Made by a program: the position numbers and the translations under genes
Notes under the pieces: generated by a model
The model's database searches: none
Told to the model about the DNA's origin: nothing
Seen by the model: only the letters and a program-made list of their open reading frames with translations
NCBI GenBank assembly: GCA_947305795.1
Contig: CAMZEK010000005.1
Location: 28,643 to 92,642 of the forward strand
Origin: an uncultured Bacteroidales bacterium
GTDB lineage: Bacteria; Bacteroidota; Bacteroidia; Bacteroidales; F082
Reading direction: 5' to 3'
DNA: 64,000 nt
In this document: piece after piece, positions 48,708-59,072 of the stretch
Position numbering within the stretch: position 1 is the first letter of the stretch
How the letters are laid out: each line of letters begins with the position of its first letter

Positions 48708-51221
48708 ATGAAAAAAGTATCTTTACTCATTGCGATGATTGCCTTCGTATTTGGCAATGCTTTCGCACAGTCGCTGTACTTTGATTTCAACGACTGTCCC
48801 GCAGGCGCTAAAATAGCGCAAACCCTTGGCGATCCCTGGACAACTTGGTCAAATGCACCTGGCGGTAATGAAGACGGTGTCTTTGCCGAAGCAGGTGGCA
48901 CCATGGCTGCCCACTTCACCTTTGGCAACGACCAAGTCCTGAAACTTGGCGGCATCGAGACGGGCGTTTTCGACCTCGTTTTTGACGCTTTCGTTCCGAA
49001 TGGCAAGAACGGTTACTTCAATGTGTTGCACCACTTTGCTGGTGGTGGTTCCACTTGGGCTATGCAGGTTTATCTCTGCTGCACCAATGATGGTCAGAAC
49101 ACTACGGCTTTCGGCGAAGGCTTGGGCACTGTTCACGCTGGTAGCAATGGCACTGTTGAAATCCCTTGCGTCTATGATCAATGGATGCAGTACAGAGTCC
49201 ACATCGACATGGACCAAGACTTGGCCACTCTTTACTGGAACATCGCTGGCCAACCCGAGCAGGAAATGTGCTCATGGCAATGGAGCTTGGACAGCTTCGG
49301 TGAGAACACCGTTGGCCGTACCCTTGATGCCATGGATTTCTATCCTCCTGAGAATGCAGCCACTTCTGAGTTTTACATCGACAACATCGGTATCATCAGT
49401 GGCGCTGACGACCAAGTGCTGATTGACGACGATTTTGAAGCCTATCCTCTTGGTGGCAAGATTGCCCAAAGCGCTATTGATATGGGAATCGATTGGTGGA
49501 CCACATGGACCAACAACCCAGGCAGCAACGAAGACGGCATTATCGCTGAAGCTGGCGGCACCCAGTGCGGCTACATTTCTGGCTCCAACGACAACGTCCT
49601 CCTTCTCGGTGGTCAGGAATCTGGTGCCTACGACCTTGAGTTCGCCATTTTCTGCGACGAAGGCAAGTATGGTTACTTCAACATCCTTCACGAGTTCAAT
49701 GGCGGCGGTTCCACATGGGCCATGCAGGCTTACCTGAATGCAACAAACGATGGAAGCACAAGTTCAACTACCTATTCTGTTGGCCATGGTACCGTCCACG
49801 CTGGTGCCAATAGCAATGGTGACATCCCGGCAGTCGTGAACGAGTGGATGTTCTTCAGAATTCACGTTGACTGCGACCTTGACGTTGCAGAACTCTTCTA
49901 TCGTTCCGAGACAACACATCCTACAGAGACTTCAATCGTAAGCTGGCAGTGGAGTTTGGACAGCTTCGGTGAGAACGTGGTGGGCCGTAAGATGGATGCC
50001 ATGGATTTCTATGCACCTCATGCTACACTCGGTTGCTACTATCTTGACAACTTCAGATACACCAGAATCGGCCAGGAAACTGCCGCTTCGCTGGAATTCG
50101 ACACCGACGAAATCTTTGTTGAACTCATGGAAGACGATGCCAATTCTGTCGACATCGAAATCAGCAATGAAAATGGTACTTCCATCGGTGACTGGACTGC
50201 ATGGATTGACTTTGGCATGAGCGCTGGTGGTTCTAGCACTTCACAAATCAATTATGACGTTGAGCCGAACGATGAATCTTCGTTTGTCGGCTTCAGCTGG
50301 GAAGAACCCACTTTGGTTGAAGTTGCCGCCATGTTCCCTGGCGCCTCTTACGCTGGCGCTGCTATGGGTTGCCAAATCGTGAGCGCCCAGTATTTCATCG
50401 TTCCCACCACTTCCGGCTTTGGCATTGAACCTGGCACCGACCTCACCTTCCGTATCTATGGTCAAGGCATGAACGGTCAACCTGGCGAAGTCCTGGCTGA
50501 GAAAGTCGTTCCTTATGCCCAAATCAACCAAGAGGATTGGACGGTTGCCACCTTCGACACCCCTGTCGATTTGACTGGCTTCAATGTTTGGGTGACCGCT
50601 GAATTCACTCAAGCTGTGGATGGTTATGCTATGTCTTTTGATGGTATGTCATACCTGCCCAATAGCGGCTTCTATCGTACCAACGGCGGCGGTGCCTTCA
50701 ATTCACTCGGACCCGACAATTTGAGCAGCGACTATGGTTGCCTCCATCTGCGCGCCAACATCCAAGGCAATCCTGTTCCTTCAACTTGGGCTACCTTGAG
50801 CAAGCCTGAAGGCTCCATTGCCATCGGTGATACCGACGTCGTCACGGTCAACTTCAACTCCATTGGCTTCAACGACCAGTCCGAACTGGAAGCTAATGTC
50901 ATCTTCAAGACCAACGATCCTAATAATGAAGAGTATCTTATCCCGATTCACCTGAAGATTGACTACACTGCGGTCGAAGAAAATGGTATGCAGCAATTGG
51001 CTAAGATTTATCCTAACCCTGCCACCACCAATGTCACCCTCACTGGTGAGAACCTGAACACTGTGGCCATCTACAACGTGTCGGGTCAGTTGGTTCGCAT
51101 CGTGAAGTTGGACAGCGCAATCAACAACATCGATATGAATGTGGAGGCTGGTGTTTACTTCTTCAGCATCTACGACAACAACGGCAACAACAGCGTACAG
51201 CGTGTTGTCATCACCAAGTAA
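48708..51221 (+). CDS. Secreted protein with two homologous ~200-aa N-terminal domains and T9SS C-terminal module
   Basis: 837 aa; repeated GGGSTWAMQ, SWQWSLDSFGEN(T/V)VGR, DAMDFY; C-term IYPNPATTNVTL...GVYFFSIYDNNGNNSVQRVVITK. Confidence 0.87.
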   Translation: MKKVSLLIAMIAFVFGNAFAQSLYFDFNDCPAGAKIAQTLGDPWTTWSNAPGGNEDGVFAEAGGTMAAHFTFGNDQVLKLGGIETGVFDLVFDAFVPNGKNGYFNVLHHFAGGGSTWAMQVYLCCTNDGQNTTAFGEGLGTVHAGSNGTVEIPCVYDQWMQYRVHIDMDQDLATLYWNIAGQPEQEMCSWQWSLDSFGENTVGRTLDAMDFYPPENAATSEFYIDNIGIISGADDQVLIDDDFEAYPLGGKIAQSAIDMGIDWWTTWTNNPGSNEDGIIAEAGGTQCGYISGSNDNVLLLGGQESGAYDLEFAIFCDEGKYGYFNILHEFNGGGSTWAMQAYLNATNDGSTSSTTYSVGHGTVHAGANSNGDIPAVVNEWMFFRIHVDCDLDVAELFYRSETTHPTETSIVSWQWSLDSFGENVVGRKMDAMDFYAPHATLGCYYLDNFRYTRIGQETAASLEFDTDEIFVELMEDDANSVDIEISNENGTSIGDWTAWIDFGMSAGGSSTSQINYDVEPNDESSFVGFSWEEPTLVEVAAMFPGASYAGAAMGCQIVSAQYFIVPTTSGFGIEPGTDLTFRIYGQGMNGQPGEVLAEKVVPYAQINQEDWTVATFDTPVDLTGFNVWVTAEFTQAVDGYAMSFDGMSYLPNSGFYRTNGGGAFNSLGPDNLSSDYGCLHLRANIQGNPVPSTWATLSKPEGSIAIGDTDVVTVNFNSIGFNDQSELEANVIFKTNDPNNEEYLIPIHLKIDYTAVEENGMQQLAKIYPNPATTNVTLTGENLNTVAIYNVSGQLVRIVKLDSAINNIDMNVEAGVYFFSIYDNNGNNSVQRVVITK

Positions 51222-51239
51222 TATTCCCCATTCGGAATA

Positions 51240-51277
51240 AATGAAAAAAACCGCCTCATTTGGGGCGGTTTTTTCAT
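51240..51277. terminator. Bidirectional terminator
   Basis: AATGAAAAAACCGCC-tcattt-GGGGCGGTTTTTTCATT. Confidence 0.9.
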
Positions 51278-52695
51278 TTACCAAAGAACTCCTCCTTGAA
51301 ATTCACGAAATAGACCCGCTGCTGCGCTCGAGTCAGGGCGGTGTAAATCCAACGCAAGTCCTCCAACTCCAAGGCATCCTTTTGGTTGAATGAAGAATCT
51401 ATGAAGACCGTGTTCCATTGGCCACCTTGTGTCTTGTGACAGGTCAGCGCGTAGGCAAACTTCACCTGCAAAGCGTTGAACCACGGATTCTTGCGCATTT
51501 CCTTGTAGCGTTCTCTTCGATTCGGAATGTCCATATAGTCCTCCTCAATGGCTTGAAACAGCCTATGGTTTTCGTCTTCCGTCAGCGAGGCGCTGTTGCT
51601 GTAAAGTGTGTCCAAAAGAATCTTCGCCTCCAGATTGGGCGCATCGGGATAATCAACAAAGTTGAGTTCTACATCAGCGAAACGAAAGCCGTACATTTCT
51701 TCGAACCGCTTGATTTTTCTAAGTTCAGCCATGTCGCCGTTCGCGATAAAACTGATATTGGAATTGCCTTCAGCCCAATGGTAATTGTTTTTTACCACCA
51801 TCAAGCGGTCGCTGGTAGCCAACTCCCCTTCAATGTTGAGAATGCGCCCACGGATAGCTTGGTTGAACAGGTTAGCCCGCTTGTTCGATTTGCACACGAT
51901 GACGGCTTCATTATCTGCATTTTCAGAAAAGACACGATAAAGCAACTCTTCAAACACCTCAGGTTCAATTCTTTGAATATCGTCAAACCCCTCAAGGGTG
52001 AAGATAGGCAGGTCGTAAGAAGACCGTTGTTCCTTTATACGCTCCCTGATTGTTGTGGCGTTGTAGAGGATCCCCGATGCCAAGGCCTGACGCTTCACTT
52101 CAGTGAGTTCATAGGTCGCCACAGTGACGGGGAACTCGGCTTTCAGATACTCGCAGTCCAAGGCAGGACTCTCACTGCTTTCAACGGGTGGCAGCTGTGC
52201 CGTGTCGCCGATGAGGAGCAAGCGGCAATTCTCGCCGCTGAAAACATACTCCAGCAAGTCATCCAAAAGGCTTTTACTCCCAAATTCGCGCTGTTCGCCA
52301 ATCATGGAAGCCTCGTCAACGATGAACAATGTGTTTTTGCTTTTGTTCTCCGCTCGCGTGATACGGAAGCTGCCATCAGGAAAGGCTTGGGCTTGATAAA
52401 TGCGGCGGTGTATCGTGGAAGCGTCCTTTTGCGTATAACTACTCAACACTTTGGCCGCCCTACCCGTCGGAGCGAGAAGGACATGCCTCATTCCCAACAT
52501 GGGCAACATCTTTACCAATACTCTGACCAAAGTGGTCTTGCCCGTTCCAGCATAGCCTCTGAGGATGTAAGTGGGATTGGATCTTTCCGAAAGCAGAAAA
52601 GCCGAAAGATGACGCAACGCAATGGCTTGTCCTTCGGTTGGCTCAAAGCCGAAACTTTGGAGCAGCATCTGATATAAGTCGTTGCGGCTCAACAT
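51274..52695 (-). CDS. RecD2/UvrD-like ATP-dependent DNA helicase
   Basis: 473 aa; LRGYAGTGKTTLVRVLVK, FIVDEASMIG, LIGDTAQLPPV, FAYALTCHKTQGGQW, YTALTRAQQRV. Confidence 0.92.
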   Translation of the reverse strand: MLSRNDLYQMLLQSFGFEPTEGQAIALRHLSAFLLSERSNPTYILRGYAGTGKTTLVRVLVKMLPMLGMRHVLLAPTGRAAKVLSSYTQKDASTIHRRIYQAQAFPDGSFRITRAENKSKNTLFIVDEASMIGEQREFGSKSLLDDLLEYVFSGENCRLLLIGDTAQLPPVESSESPALDCEYLKAEFPVTVATYELTEVKRQALASGILYNATTIRERIKEQRSSYDLPIFTLEGFDDIQRIEPEVFEELLYRVFSENADNEAVIVCKSNKRANLFNQAIRGRILNIEGELATSDRLMVVKNNYHWAEGNSNISFIANGDMAELRKIKRFEEMYGFRFADVELNFVDYPDAPNLEAKILLDTLYSNSASLTEDENHRLFQAIEEDYMDIPNRRERYKEMRKNPWFNALQVKFAYALTCHKTQGGQWNTVFIDSSFNQKDALELEDLRWIYTALTRAQQRVYFVNFKEEFFGK

Positions 52696-52701
52696 ATTGT
52701 G

Positions 52702-55038
52702 TTAGAATGGATAACCGATGCCCACGTTCAATCTGAAATTGTCCCCTTTCCCAAAACGCCAATAACTGCCTTCACTATTGGGGAACGGATTGCGCATGGC
52801 GTAGGCCAAATCGACACGGAGAATGAGGAACGAGACATCAATGCGCAGACCAAAGCCCGCATCCATAGCGATTTGTTTGTAGAACTCTCCGAACCTAAAC
52901 TCAGAATACGGCGTCATAAAATTAGGATTATAGGTCCATACGTTGCCTGCATCGAAAAAGACGGCACCATTAATGACGTTATAAAGAGGAAAACGGAGCT
53001 CGGCATTCAGTTCCAACTGCATGTCTCCAATGCATTCCATATCGCTCATAGACGCATCGAAACCACCTGGTCCTACGCCATGGTAAGTCCAGCCACGCAG
53101 ACTGTTGGCACCTCCCGCATAGAAACTGCGCTCAAAGGGCAAGTCTTCAGAGTTGCCGTAAGGAATGCCAAGACCGATAAACTGCCTGAAAACCAACCAT
53201 GTATCATGACCAAGGTCGAGATGCTCACGCAAATCGAAACAAGTCCTGACATATTGTGAATAGCGGATGCCAAAAAGGTTATAGTGTCCGTTGTCCTCGG
53301 TCATCAGCTTGGTCTTATTGAACAAGGAAAGCAGATTTCCGCTCGATTCCAAGTCAGCCCTAAGGTAAATGAAACTGCCTTCTTTATTGATGTTTTGTGT
53401 GTTGTAAATCAATGAATAGCGCGTCCCAAGGATGAGATGACTGGTGTATTGGTTTTTCTTGCGTTGATTTGACTCCGCGTCAAGGAAGGCCTGGAATGTG
53501 GAGTCGATATTGTCGATTTTCACGCCGTTGACATAGACTGGCATGAATGTGTGCTTCATGCGGTAACTGCTCTTCCAGTCATAGCCAAACGAAGCCGAGG
53601 AAATGTAGCGCGAATAGTAATACCTGATTTGCATATTATAACCCAAGCCAATGGTCGTGGTGGGCTGATAATCTCTCGCTATGTTACGCAAATGGATGGG
53701 ACTCAAGAATTTGGGGAAAGTCAAACTAGTAGTAACACCAAATTCTCTAGTATTGAACTTTTTAGATTGGCTTTCGCTACCATTCAAACTGATCAGTTTT
53801 TGGGCTTCAAGACCACCCCTGATGCCAAATTGGAAGGTTTCCGCCCCATGAAAAATGTTCTTATTGGTGTATGACAAGCTTCCCTTGACACCCAAATCAC
53901 CGTCTGAGTTGGTAGCTTCGGTCTGAAGGGTGACGGAATGCACGTCGTTTTGCTGCATGGTGATTTTGCAATCAAGCAGGTTAAGCGAGTCATTGCTGTT
54001 GGGCACTGTGTCAAACTCAATGTTCACATTGCCAAACAGCCTGAAATTGTTGAGGTTTTGGTAGGTTCCCGTAACGCTTCGTAGGTTGTAAGGCATCCTC
54101 TGCATGATTTGGATGGAGCGTGAGAAAGTCTTGGGCTTCACATTCTGTTTACCGAAATAATAGAAATCCAAAGTGTTGAGCATGTTTCTCCGCCCTACCC
54201 TCATAGTCAACGAGGCAGAATCGCTGGGACGGTCGTGTATCCGGAACAAAGAAAAGTTAGGATAAATGCTGATGCGATTGATGTAATATCGTTTGTGGGA
54301 AAGTGGCTCTTTCGAAACATGCATCGTAACGGAGAGGCTGTGGTTGAGGAAGTTACTGTCCACTTCGAAGGTAATGTCGTTACGGCTGAAATAGTAATAG
54401 CCTGAGTTTCTGAGTCTCTCGGTCATCATATCGCGGTCGTCACCAAGCAAAAACTCGTTGTAGATATCGCCTTCCTGGAGGGTAAATCTCGATTTGTCAC
54501 GCATAAGATAGACTCTCATGAGACTGTCCTCAACGACGTATTCCATCTTGTTGACACGGTAGGGCTCTGTGGGCGTGACAAAATATTTCACCTTAGCTCT
54601 TTTCCGTCTGGTACTCACTTCGTGACGCACCTTCGAATGGAAATAACCGACTTTGTTCAGATAACGCATCATCTGCTCAGCAGAACGGTTAGCTTCCGAC
54701 TTCTCATAATAAACCGGCTCTCTTCCAAACTTTTCATTTATCCATTTCCAGATCTTGCTGTTGGGCCTTCTCTCCGACTTGTAGTAAATCCAAGTGGGCA
54801 CATTGGTCTGAAGAGAGTTTTTGTACGGCTTCTGCACAATGTATGACGAAAGTTTCGATTTGCTGATTTCTGTTTTCTTTTTCTCAATAACCACGGTATT
54901 GCTCTTCACCAAATATTTCCCTTCCGGCACAAAGCGGTTGATGTTGCATGAACTCAACACAATGCAAACTAGTGCCAAAAAGATGATATGAAGCCTCTTA
55001 CCTTGCAAAACGGGTGATATTTGGCGCAAAGGTAACAA
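52702..55038 (-). CDS. BamA/TamA-family outer membrane protein
   Basis: 778 aa; lipoprotein-like start, POTRA-like region, C-term FYAGGANSLRGWTYHGVGPG...FFDAGNVW. Confidence 0.9.
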   Translation of the reverse strand: MLPLRQISPVLQGKRLHIIFLALVCIVLSSCNINRFVPEGKYLVKSNTVVIEKKKTEISKSKLSSYIVQKPYKNSLQTNVPTWIYYKSERRPNSKIWKWINEKFGREPVYYEKSEANRSAEQMMRYLNKVGYFHSKVRHEVSTRRKRAKVKYFVTPTEPYRVNKMEYVVEDSLMRVYLMRDKSRFTLQEGDIYNEFLLGDDRDMMTERLRNSGYYYFSRNDITFEVDSNFLNHSLSVTMHVSKEPLSHKRYYINRISIYPNFSLFRIHDRPSDSASLTMRVGRRNMLNTLDFYYFGKQNVKPKTFSRSIQIMQRMPYNLRSVTGTYQNLNNFRLFGNVNIEFDTVPNSNDSLNLLDCKITMQQNDVHSVTLQTEATNSDGDLGVKGSLSYTNKNIFHGAETFQFGIRGGLEAQKLISLNGSESQSKKFNTREFGVTTSLTFPKFLSPIHLRNIARDYQPTTTIGLGYNMQIRYYYSRYISSASFGYDWKSSYRMKHTFMPVYVNGVKIDNIDSTFQAFLDAESNQRKKNQYTSHLILGTRYSLIYNTQNINKEGSFIYLRADLESSGNLLSLFNKTKLMTEDNGHYNLFGIRYSQYVRTCFDLREHLDLGHDTWLVFRQFIGLGIPYGNSEDLPFERSFYAGGANSLRGWTYHGVGPGGFDASMSDMECIGDMQLELNAELRFPLYNVINGAVFFDAGNVWTYNPNFMTPYSEFRFGEFYKQIAMDAGFGLRIDVSFLILRVDLAYAMRNPFPNSEGSYWRFGKGDNFRLNVGIGYPF

Positions 55039-55046
55039 TAAATCTG

Positions 55047-56333
55047 TTACACTACTTCGGCCACGGTGAAATTGCTGCCGCCGATGAAAACCACATCGCC
55101 GAAATGGGCGTTGTTGACCGCCGAACGATAAGCGTGACTTACGGATTCATAAACCTGGCCGCGAAGCCCCATGTCGAAAGCCTTCTCAGCCAAAATGTTG
55201 GCATCCAGGCCCCTGGGAATATCGGCCTTGCAGAAATAATACTCGCAATTGTGAGGCAACAGTTGCAAAACACTGTCAATGTCCTTGTCGTTGACCATGC
55301 CAAGGACGAAATGCAGCTTATCGTATTGCATTTCAGACAATTGCCGTACCACCTCAGTGATGCCAGCCACATTGTGTCCCGTGTCAGCGATAGTCAGCGG
55401 GTCTTTGCAGAGAATTTGCCAACGACCCATCAGGTGGGTGTTTCTGACCACTTTGGCAATGCCGTCGCGGATGTCGTTTTCAGAGAGGTTGAACTTCTCG
55501 CGAAGCAAATCCAAAGCACACATTACGGTGGCGAGATTTTTCTGTTGGTAGTTGCCCATCAGCGGAATCTCGAGGGCCTCCGTGTATAGCTCACTGTTTT
55601 TCCAAACGTCAAATTTCTGCTCGGTATAAGACTCTATATGGATTTTGTCGCAGTCGAAGATTTGGTCGGCAAAATAGATGGGGCTGTGGCATTCTTGGGC
55701 CTTGTCGATGAAGACTTGAGCGGTCTCGGGATGCGTCTCGCCTATGACGACAGGAATGTTCGGCTTGATGATACCAGCCTTCTCGTAGGCGATTTTAGCT
55801 CGCGTGTCGCCCAAAAACTTCATGTGGTCGAAGTCGATGTTGGTAATGACGCTCAACTCAGGCGTGATGAGGTTGGTGGAATCCAATCTGCCGCCCATGC
55901 CCACCTCAACAATAGCAATGTCAACTTTTTCTTTAGAGAAATAGTCGAAAGCCATACCCACGGTCATCTCGAAGAAGGAAAGTTCCATCGCCTCGAACCT
56001 ATCTTTGTAAGTGTCAATGAATTGCACCACATTCTCCTCAGGAATCATTTCCCCGTTGATGCGGATGCGTTCGCGAAAATCGCGCAGGTGGGGCGAGGTA
56101 TAAAGGCCAGTCTTATAGCCTGCTTCTTGAAACACGGAAGCCAGCATGTGGGAAACGGAGCCTTTGCCATTGGTGCCCGCCACGTGCACCGACTTAAAGT
56201 CGTTTTGCGGGTTGTTGAGGAGGTCGAGAAGTTGGATGGTGTTGTTCAAGTCAGCCTTGTAAGCGGCGGCTCCAATGCGTTGATACATCGGGAGCTTGTT
56301 GAACATCCATTCGAGGGTTTCTTGGTAGGTCAT
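55047..56333 (-). CDS. folC: Bifunctional folylpolyglutamate synthase/dihydrofolate synthase
   Basis: 428 aa; VAGTNGKGSVSHMLASVFQEAGYKTGLYTSPHL. Confidence 0.96.
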   Translation of the reverse strand: MTYQETLEWMFNKLPMYQRIGAAAYKADLNNTIQLLDLLNNPQNDFKSVHVAGTNGKGSVSHMLASVFQEAGYKTGLYTSPHLRDFRERIRINGEMIPEENVVQFIDTYKDRFEAMELSFFEMTVGMAFDYFSKEKVDIAIVEVGMGGRLDSTNLITPELSVITNIDFDHMKFLGDTRAKIAYEKAGIIKPNIPVVIGETHPETAQVFIDKAQECHSPIYFADQIFDCDKIHIESYTEQKFDVWKNSELYTEALEIPLMGNYQQKNLATVMCALDLLREKFNLSENDIRDGIAKVVRNTHLMGRWQILCKDPLTIADTGHNVAGITEVVRQLSEMQYDKLHFVLGMVNDKDIDSVLQLLPHNCEYYFCKADIPRGLDANILAEKAFDMGLRGQVYESVSHAYRSAVNNAHFGDVVFIGGSNFTVAEVV

Positions 56334-56350
56334 GTTTTGTTTTTAAGGTT

Positions 56351-56486
56351 CATCCCTACGGGATGTTGGTCACTGATTGATGTTTTTTACCGAGCGAGCA
56401 TCCCTCTGGGATGCAAAGTTTTCCCGAGGGAAAGCGTTCGGTGGAATTATGTCGTTCAAAGGCTTTGTCGCATCCCATCGGGATGC
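56351..56486. repeat. Cluster of short GCATCCCnnnGGGATGC palindromes
   Basis: CATCCCTACGGGATG (56351-56365), GCATCCCTCTGGGATGC (56398-56414), TTTCCCGAGGGAAA (56420-56433), GCATCCCATCGGGATGC (56470-56486). Confidence 0.8.
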
Positions 56487-56497
56487 ACCCTGGTTCT

Positions 56498-57253
56498 TTA
56501 TTTAATGACAAATGTGTAAGTGATGGTGCCGTGCTGTTCTTCGGGCGCGTCGGCAGCCTCCACAAAGGACGAACGCAATGCGGCTTGAACGGCACGTTGC
56601 CGCATCTCACTGTTAATCAATGTAGTGCCTTTGGTAGCCACTTCTGCCCTGACCACTTTCCCTTCCCGATTGACCCATATATCCACCACAATGGTGCCTT
56701 CCTCGGTGAAGTCGTCGCTGGGGCGGTGCAACGATTTTGCGCCACGGCCGCCAAGGCTGTAGCCTGGACCGTTGCCCTTGCCGCCATTGCCTTCGTACTG
56801 CTTGATGCCGGCCAAACCGTTGGGCTTGCCTTGGTCGCCAGGCTGACCCGTGATGCCTTCCGAGCCACCCGCTTGTGGCGTGTCGCCGCCCTTGAATAAA
56901 GCCTTCTGATTCACAGCGGGTTGAGGCTGTTCAACAGGCTTTTCCTCCTTGGGTTTGGTGGCCTTCGGCTTCTCGATGGCAGGGGCTTCTTCGTCATTTT
57001 GCGTGAGGTTTTCCTCCTCGCTCTTCTCCTGTTTTTCCTGCGGCGAAGCAGTTTGCGGCACAGCAGGCTTCTCAGGCTGGATGTTGCCCATGCCTTGGTC
57101 CATCATGCCCAAATCGACCTCCACGCCTTCTTCACCAGGCAATGGCAAAGGTGTCCTGAAGGCCATCAGGAACAAAATCAGCACAGCCAAGGCGTGAACC
57201 AAAATCGTTCCGCCAATCGCTATGCCTTTGTCTTTCTTTTCGTTTTTGTCCAT
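56498..57253 (-). CDS. tonB: TonB-family energy transducer
   Basis: 251 aa; N-terminal TM, Pro/Glu-rich linker, C-term VVDIWVNREGKVVRAEV...AALRSSFVEAADAPEEQHGTITYTFVIK. Confidence 0.92.
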   Translation of the reverse strand: MDKNEKKDKGIAIGGTILVHALAVLILFLMAFRTPLPLPGEEGVEVDLGMMDQGMGNIQPEKPAVPQTASPQEKQEKSEEENLTQNDEEAPAIEKPKATKPKEEKPVEQPQPAVNQKALFKGGDTPQAGGSEGITGQPGDQGKPNGLAGIKQYEGNGGKGNGPGYSLGGRGAKSLHRPSDDFTEEGTIVVDIWVNREGKVVRAEVATKGTTLINSEMRQRAVQAALRSSFVEAADAPEEQHGTITYTFVIK

Positions 57254-57264
57254 TTCAAAGCCTC

Positions 57265-57678
57265 CTATTTCTTTGGCGCGGTGGCCAAGATGACCTTGTG
57301 GTTATTGTCAGTCGCGTTATTGATTTGGTTCACCGCATCAATTACGTTTACAATGTATTGCACAGGAACAGACTTGTCCGAACGGAGCACCACGGTGGCC
57401 TCGCTGTCGACCCCGATTTTGTCGTTGATGAGTTCCATGAGCTGGCTCTCATCGGCGGGCGTTTCGTCAACGAAATAGGTCATTTCCTCGTTGATGTAGA
57501 CGGTGACGGTCTGCTTGGCCATGGTCTTGCTACTACTCGACGGCAACATGAGCTTGATGGCGTTCGGCGCGACCAAAGTCGAGGTCAACATGAAGAAGAT
57601 CAACAGCAGAAACACCAAGTCCGACATGGACGAGGAGTTGAACGCCGGTTCTACCTTATTTCTTGCTTTGATAGCCAT
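57265..57678 (-). CDS. exbD: ExbD/TolR biopolymer transporter
   Basis: 137 aa; NSSSMSDLVFLLLIFFMLTSTLV. Confidence 0.94.
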   Translation of the reverse strand: MAIKARNKVEPAFNSSSMSDLVFLLLIFFMLTSTLVAPNAIKLMLPSSSSKTMAKQTVTVYINEEMTYFVDETPADESQLMELINDKIGVDSEATVVLRSDKSVPVQYIVNVIDAVNQINNATDNNHKVILATAPKK

Positions 57679-57691
57679 AACGCACTGATAT

Positions 57692-58390
57692 TTAAGCGGG
57701 TTCGTTCAGCACATCCATAAACTCAGTCGCCTTGGCCTCAAGCAGGTTGACGACCTTTTGGATTTTCGTCGTGATGACGGCATGGAAAATGTAAGCGATA
57801 ATGCCGACAATCAAACCGCCGACGGTGGTCACCATAGCTTCGTAAATGCCCGATGAGAGCAGCTCGATGTCAATGTTGTTGCCTGCCATCGACATGTTGT
57901 AGAAGGCACGAATCATTCCCGTCACGGTGCCGAGGAAACCAATCATGGGGGCGGCACTGGCAATCATGGCAAGGATGCTGACGCCCCTCTCCAGTTTCGC
58001 AACTTCCAAATTTCCAACGTTTTCGATAGTCGAGTTGATGTCGTTCAACGGGCGTCCAATGCGCGACAGACCTTTTTCAATCATGCGCGAAATGGGAGTG
58101 GAATTGCCTCTGCATAAGGCCTTGGCCGAATCGAGTTTGCCGTCTTTCATGTATTCGCGGATGCGGTCCATGAAGCCGTTGTCGTATTTTGTGGCACGCG
58201 AAACAGTGATGTAACGCTCAATGAAAATGTAAACCGCGACAATGGAAAGGATGGCCAAGACAATCATAATCCAGCCGCCTTTGGTGGCGAGTTCGAGGAT
58301 GGAGAGCTTGAATTCGGTGGGTTGTGTTGCGGTTTCTGCCGCTGCTGTTCCTAAATCGTTGACAGCCTGTTGGATTTGAAGGAGATTCAT
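57692..58390 (-). CDS. exbB: MotA/TolQ/ExbB proton channel
   Basis: 232 aa; MIASAAPMIGFLGTVTGMIRAFYNM; IYEAMVTTVGGLIVGIIAY. Confidence 0.94.
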   Translation of the reverse strand: MNLLQIQQAVNDLGTAAAETATQPTEFKLSILELATKGGWIMIVLAILSIVAVYIFIERYITVSRATKYDNGFMDRIREYMKDGKLDSAKALCRGNSTPISRMIEKGLSRIGRPLNDINSTIENVGNLEVAKLERGVSILAMIASAAPMIGFLGTVTGMIRAFYNMSMAGNNIDIELLSSGIYEAMVTTVGGLIVGIIAYIFHAVITTKIQKVVNLLEAKATEFMDVLNEPA

Positions 58391-58447
58391 ATTGTTTAAT
58401 TGTTGATTCGTTGATTTGTTTAACTGAAAACTAAGCTATTTATTGCG

Positions 58448-59071
58448 TCAGCGCATATCAATCACTTCCACATTGGGGTGCGCCTTGGCATCGAAGGTGA
58501 AGAATTTATCGTCCAAATCTTGGTCGAATTTCATTTCCTCGACAGTAAGAACGAACTTGCTCCCATCCTCCAAATAAATGTCAATGCTCTTGATTTCAGT
58601 TGTTTTCGTATTGATTTTCAATGTTATGCGCTTATATTGCCCCTTAGGGTTAGCCAGTTCTATGGTCGCCATGCCCTTCTCATCAATCTTGGCGATGGTA
58701 GCGGCATAATTCTGATCCAAAGAGGTGAGAAGCTTCAAAGGCGTGTTGTCCTCGCCTTCGGTGGCATTGCTTACCATAACCTCTTCTTCATCAATAAGAT
58801 ACAACCAAATCGTATTGCCGTCGGAGATGGTTTGCTGGTCAGCCATTTCAATCTTGTAGGCCTCGCCTTGCAGCCAAGCCTGGCCTTTTTGTGCATTGTC
58901 AAAATTTTTCCCGTCGGGACTGATTTGATAGCTGAATTGCATCTCAAGGTTCTTGTGCGCCCTGAGTTGCTCAACGATGCCGCGAACAAGGACATCCGCG
59001 CTGTTTTGTGCCGTAAGCACCTGTGTCGCAAATAATAAGAACAGACTGGCGATAATGTTTCTCATTTTCAT
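58448..59071 (-). CDS. LolA-like outer membrane lipoprotein carrier
   Basis: Signal MKMRNIIASLFLLFATQVLTAQ; MQFSYQISPDGKNFDNAQKGQAWLQGEAYKIEM; start chosen at MKMRN. Confidence 0.88.
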   Translation of the reverse strand: MKMRNIIASLFLLFATQVLTAQNSADVLVRGIVEQLRAHKNLEMQFSYQISPDGKNFDNAQKGQAWLQGEAYKIEMADQQTISDGNTIWLYLIDEEEVMVSNATEGEDNTPLKLLTSLDQNYAATIAKIDEKGMATIELANPKGQYKRITLKINTKTTEIKSIDIYLEDGSKFVLTVEEMKFDQDLDDKFFTFDAKAHPNVEVIDMR

Positions 59072-59072
59072 T

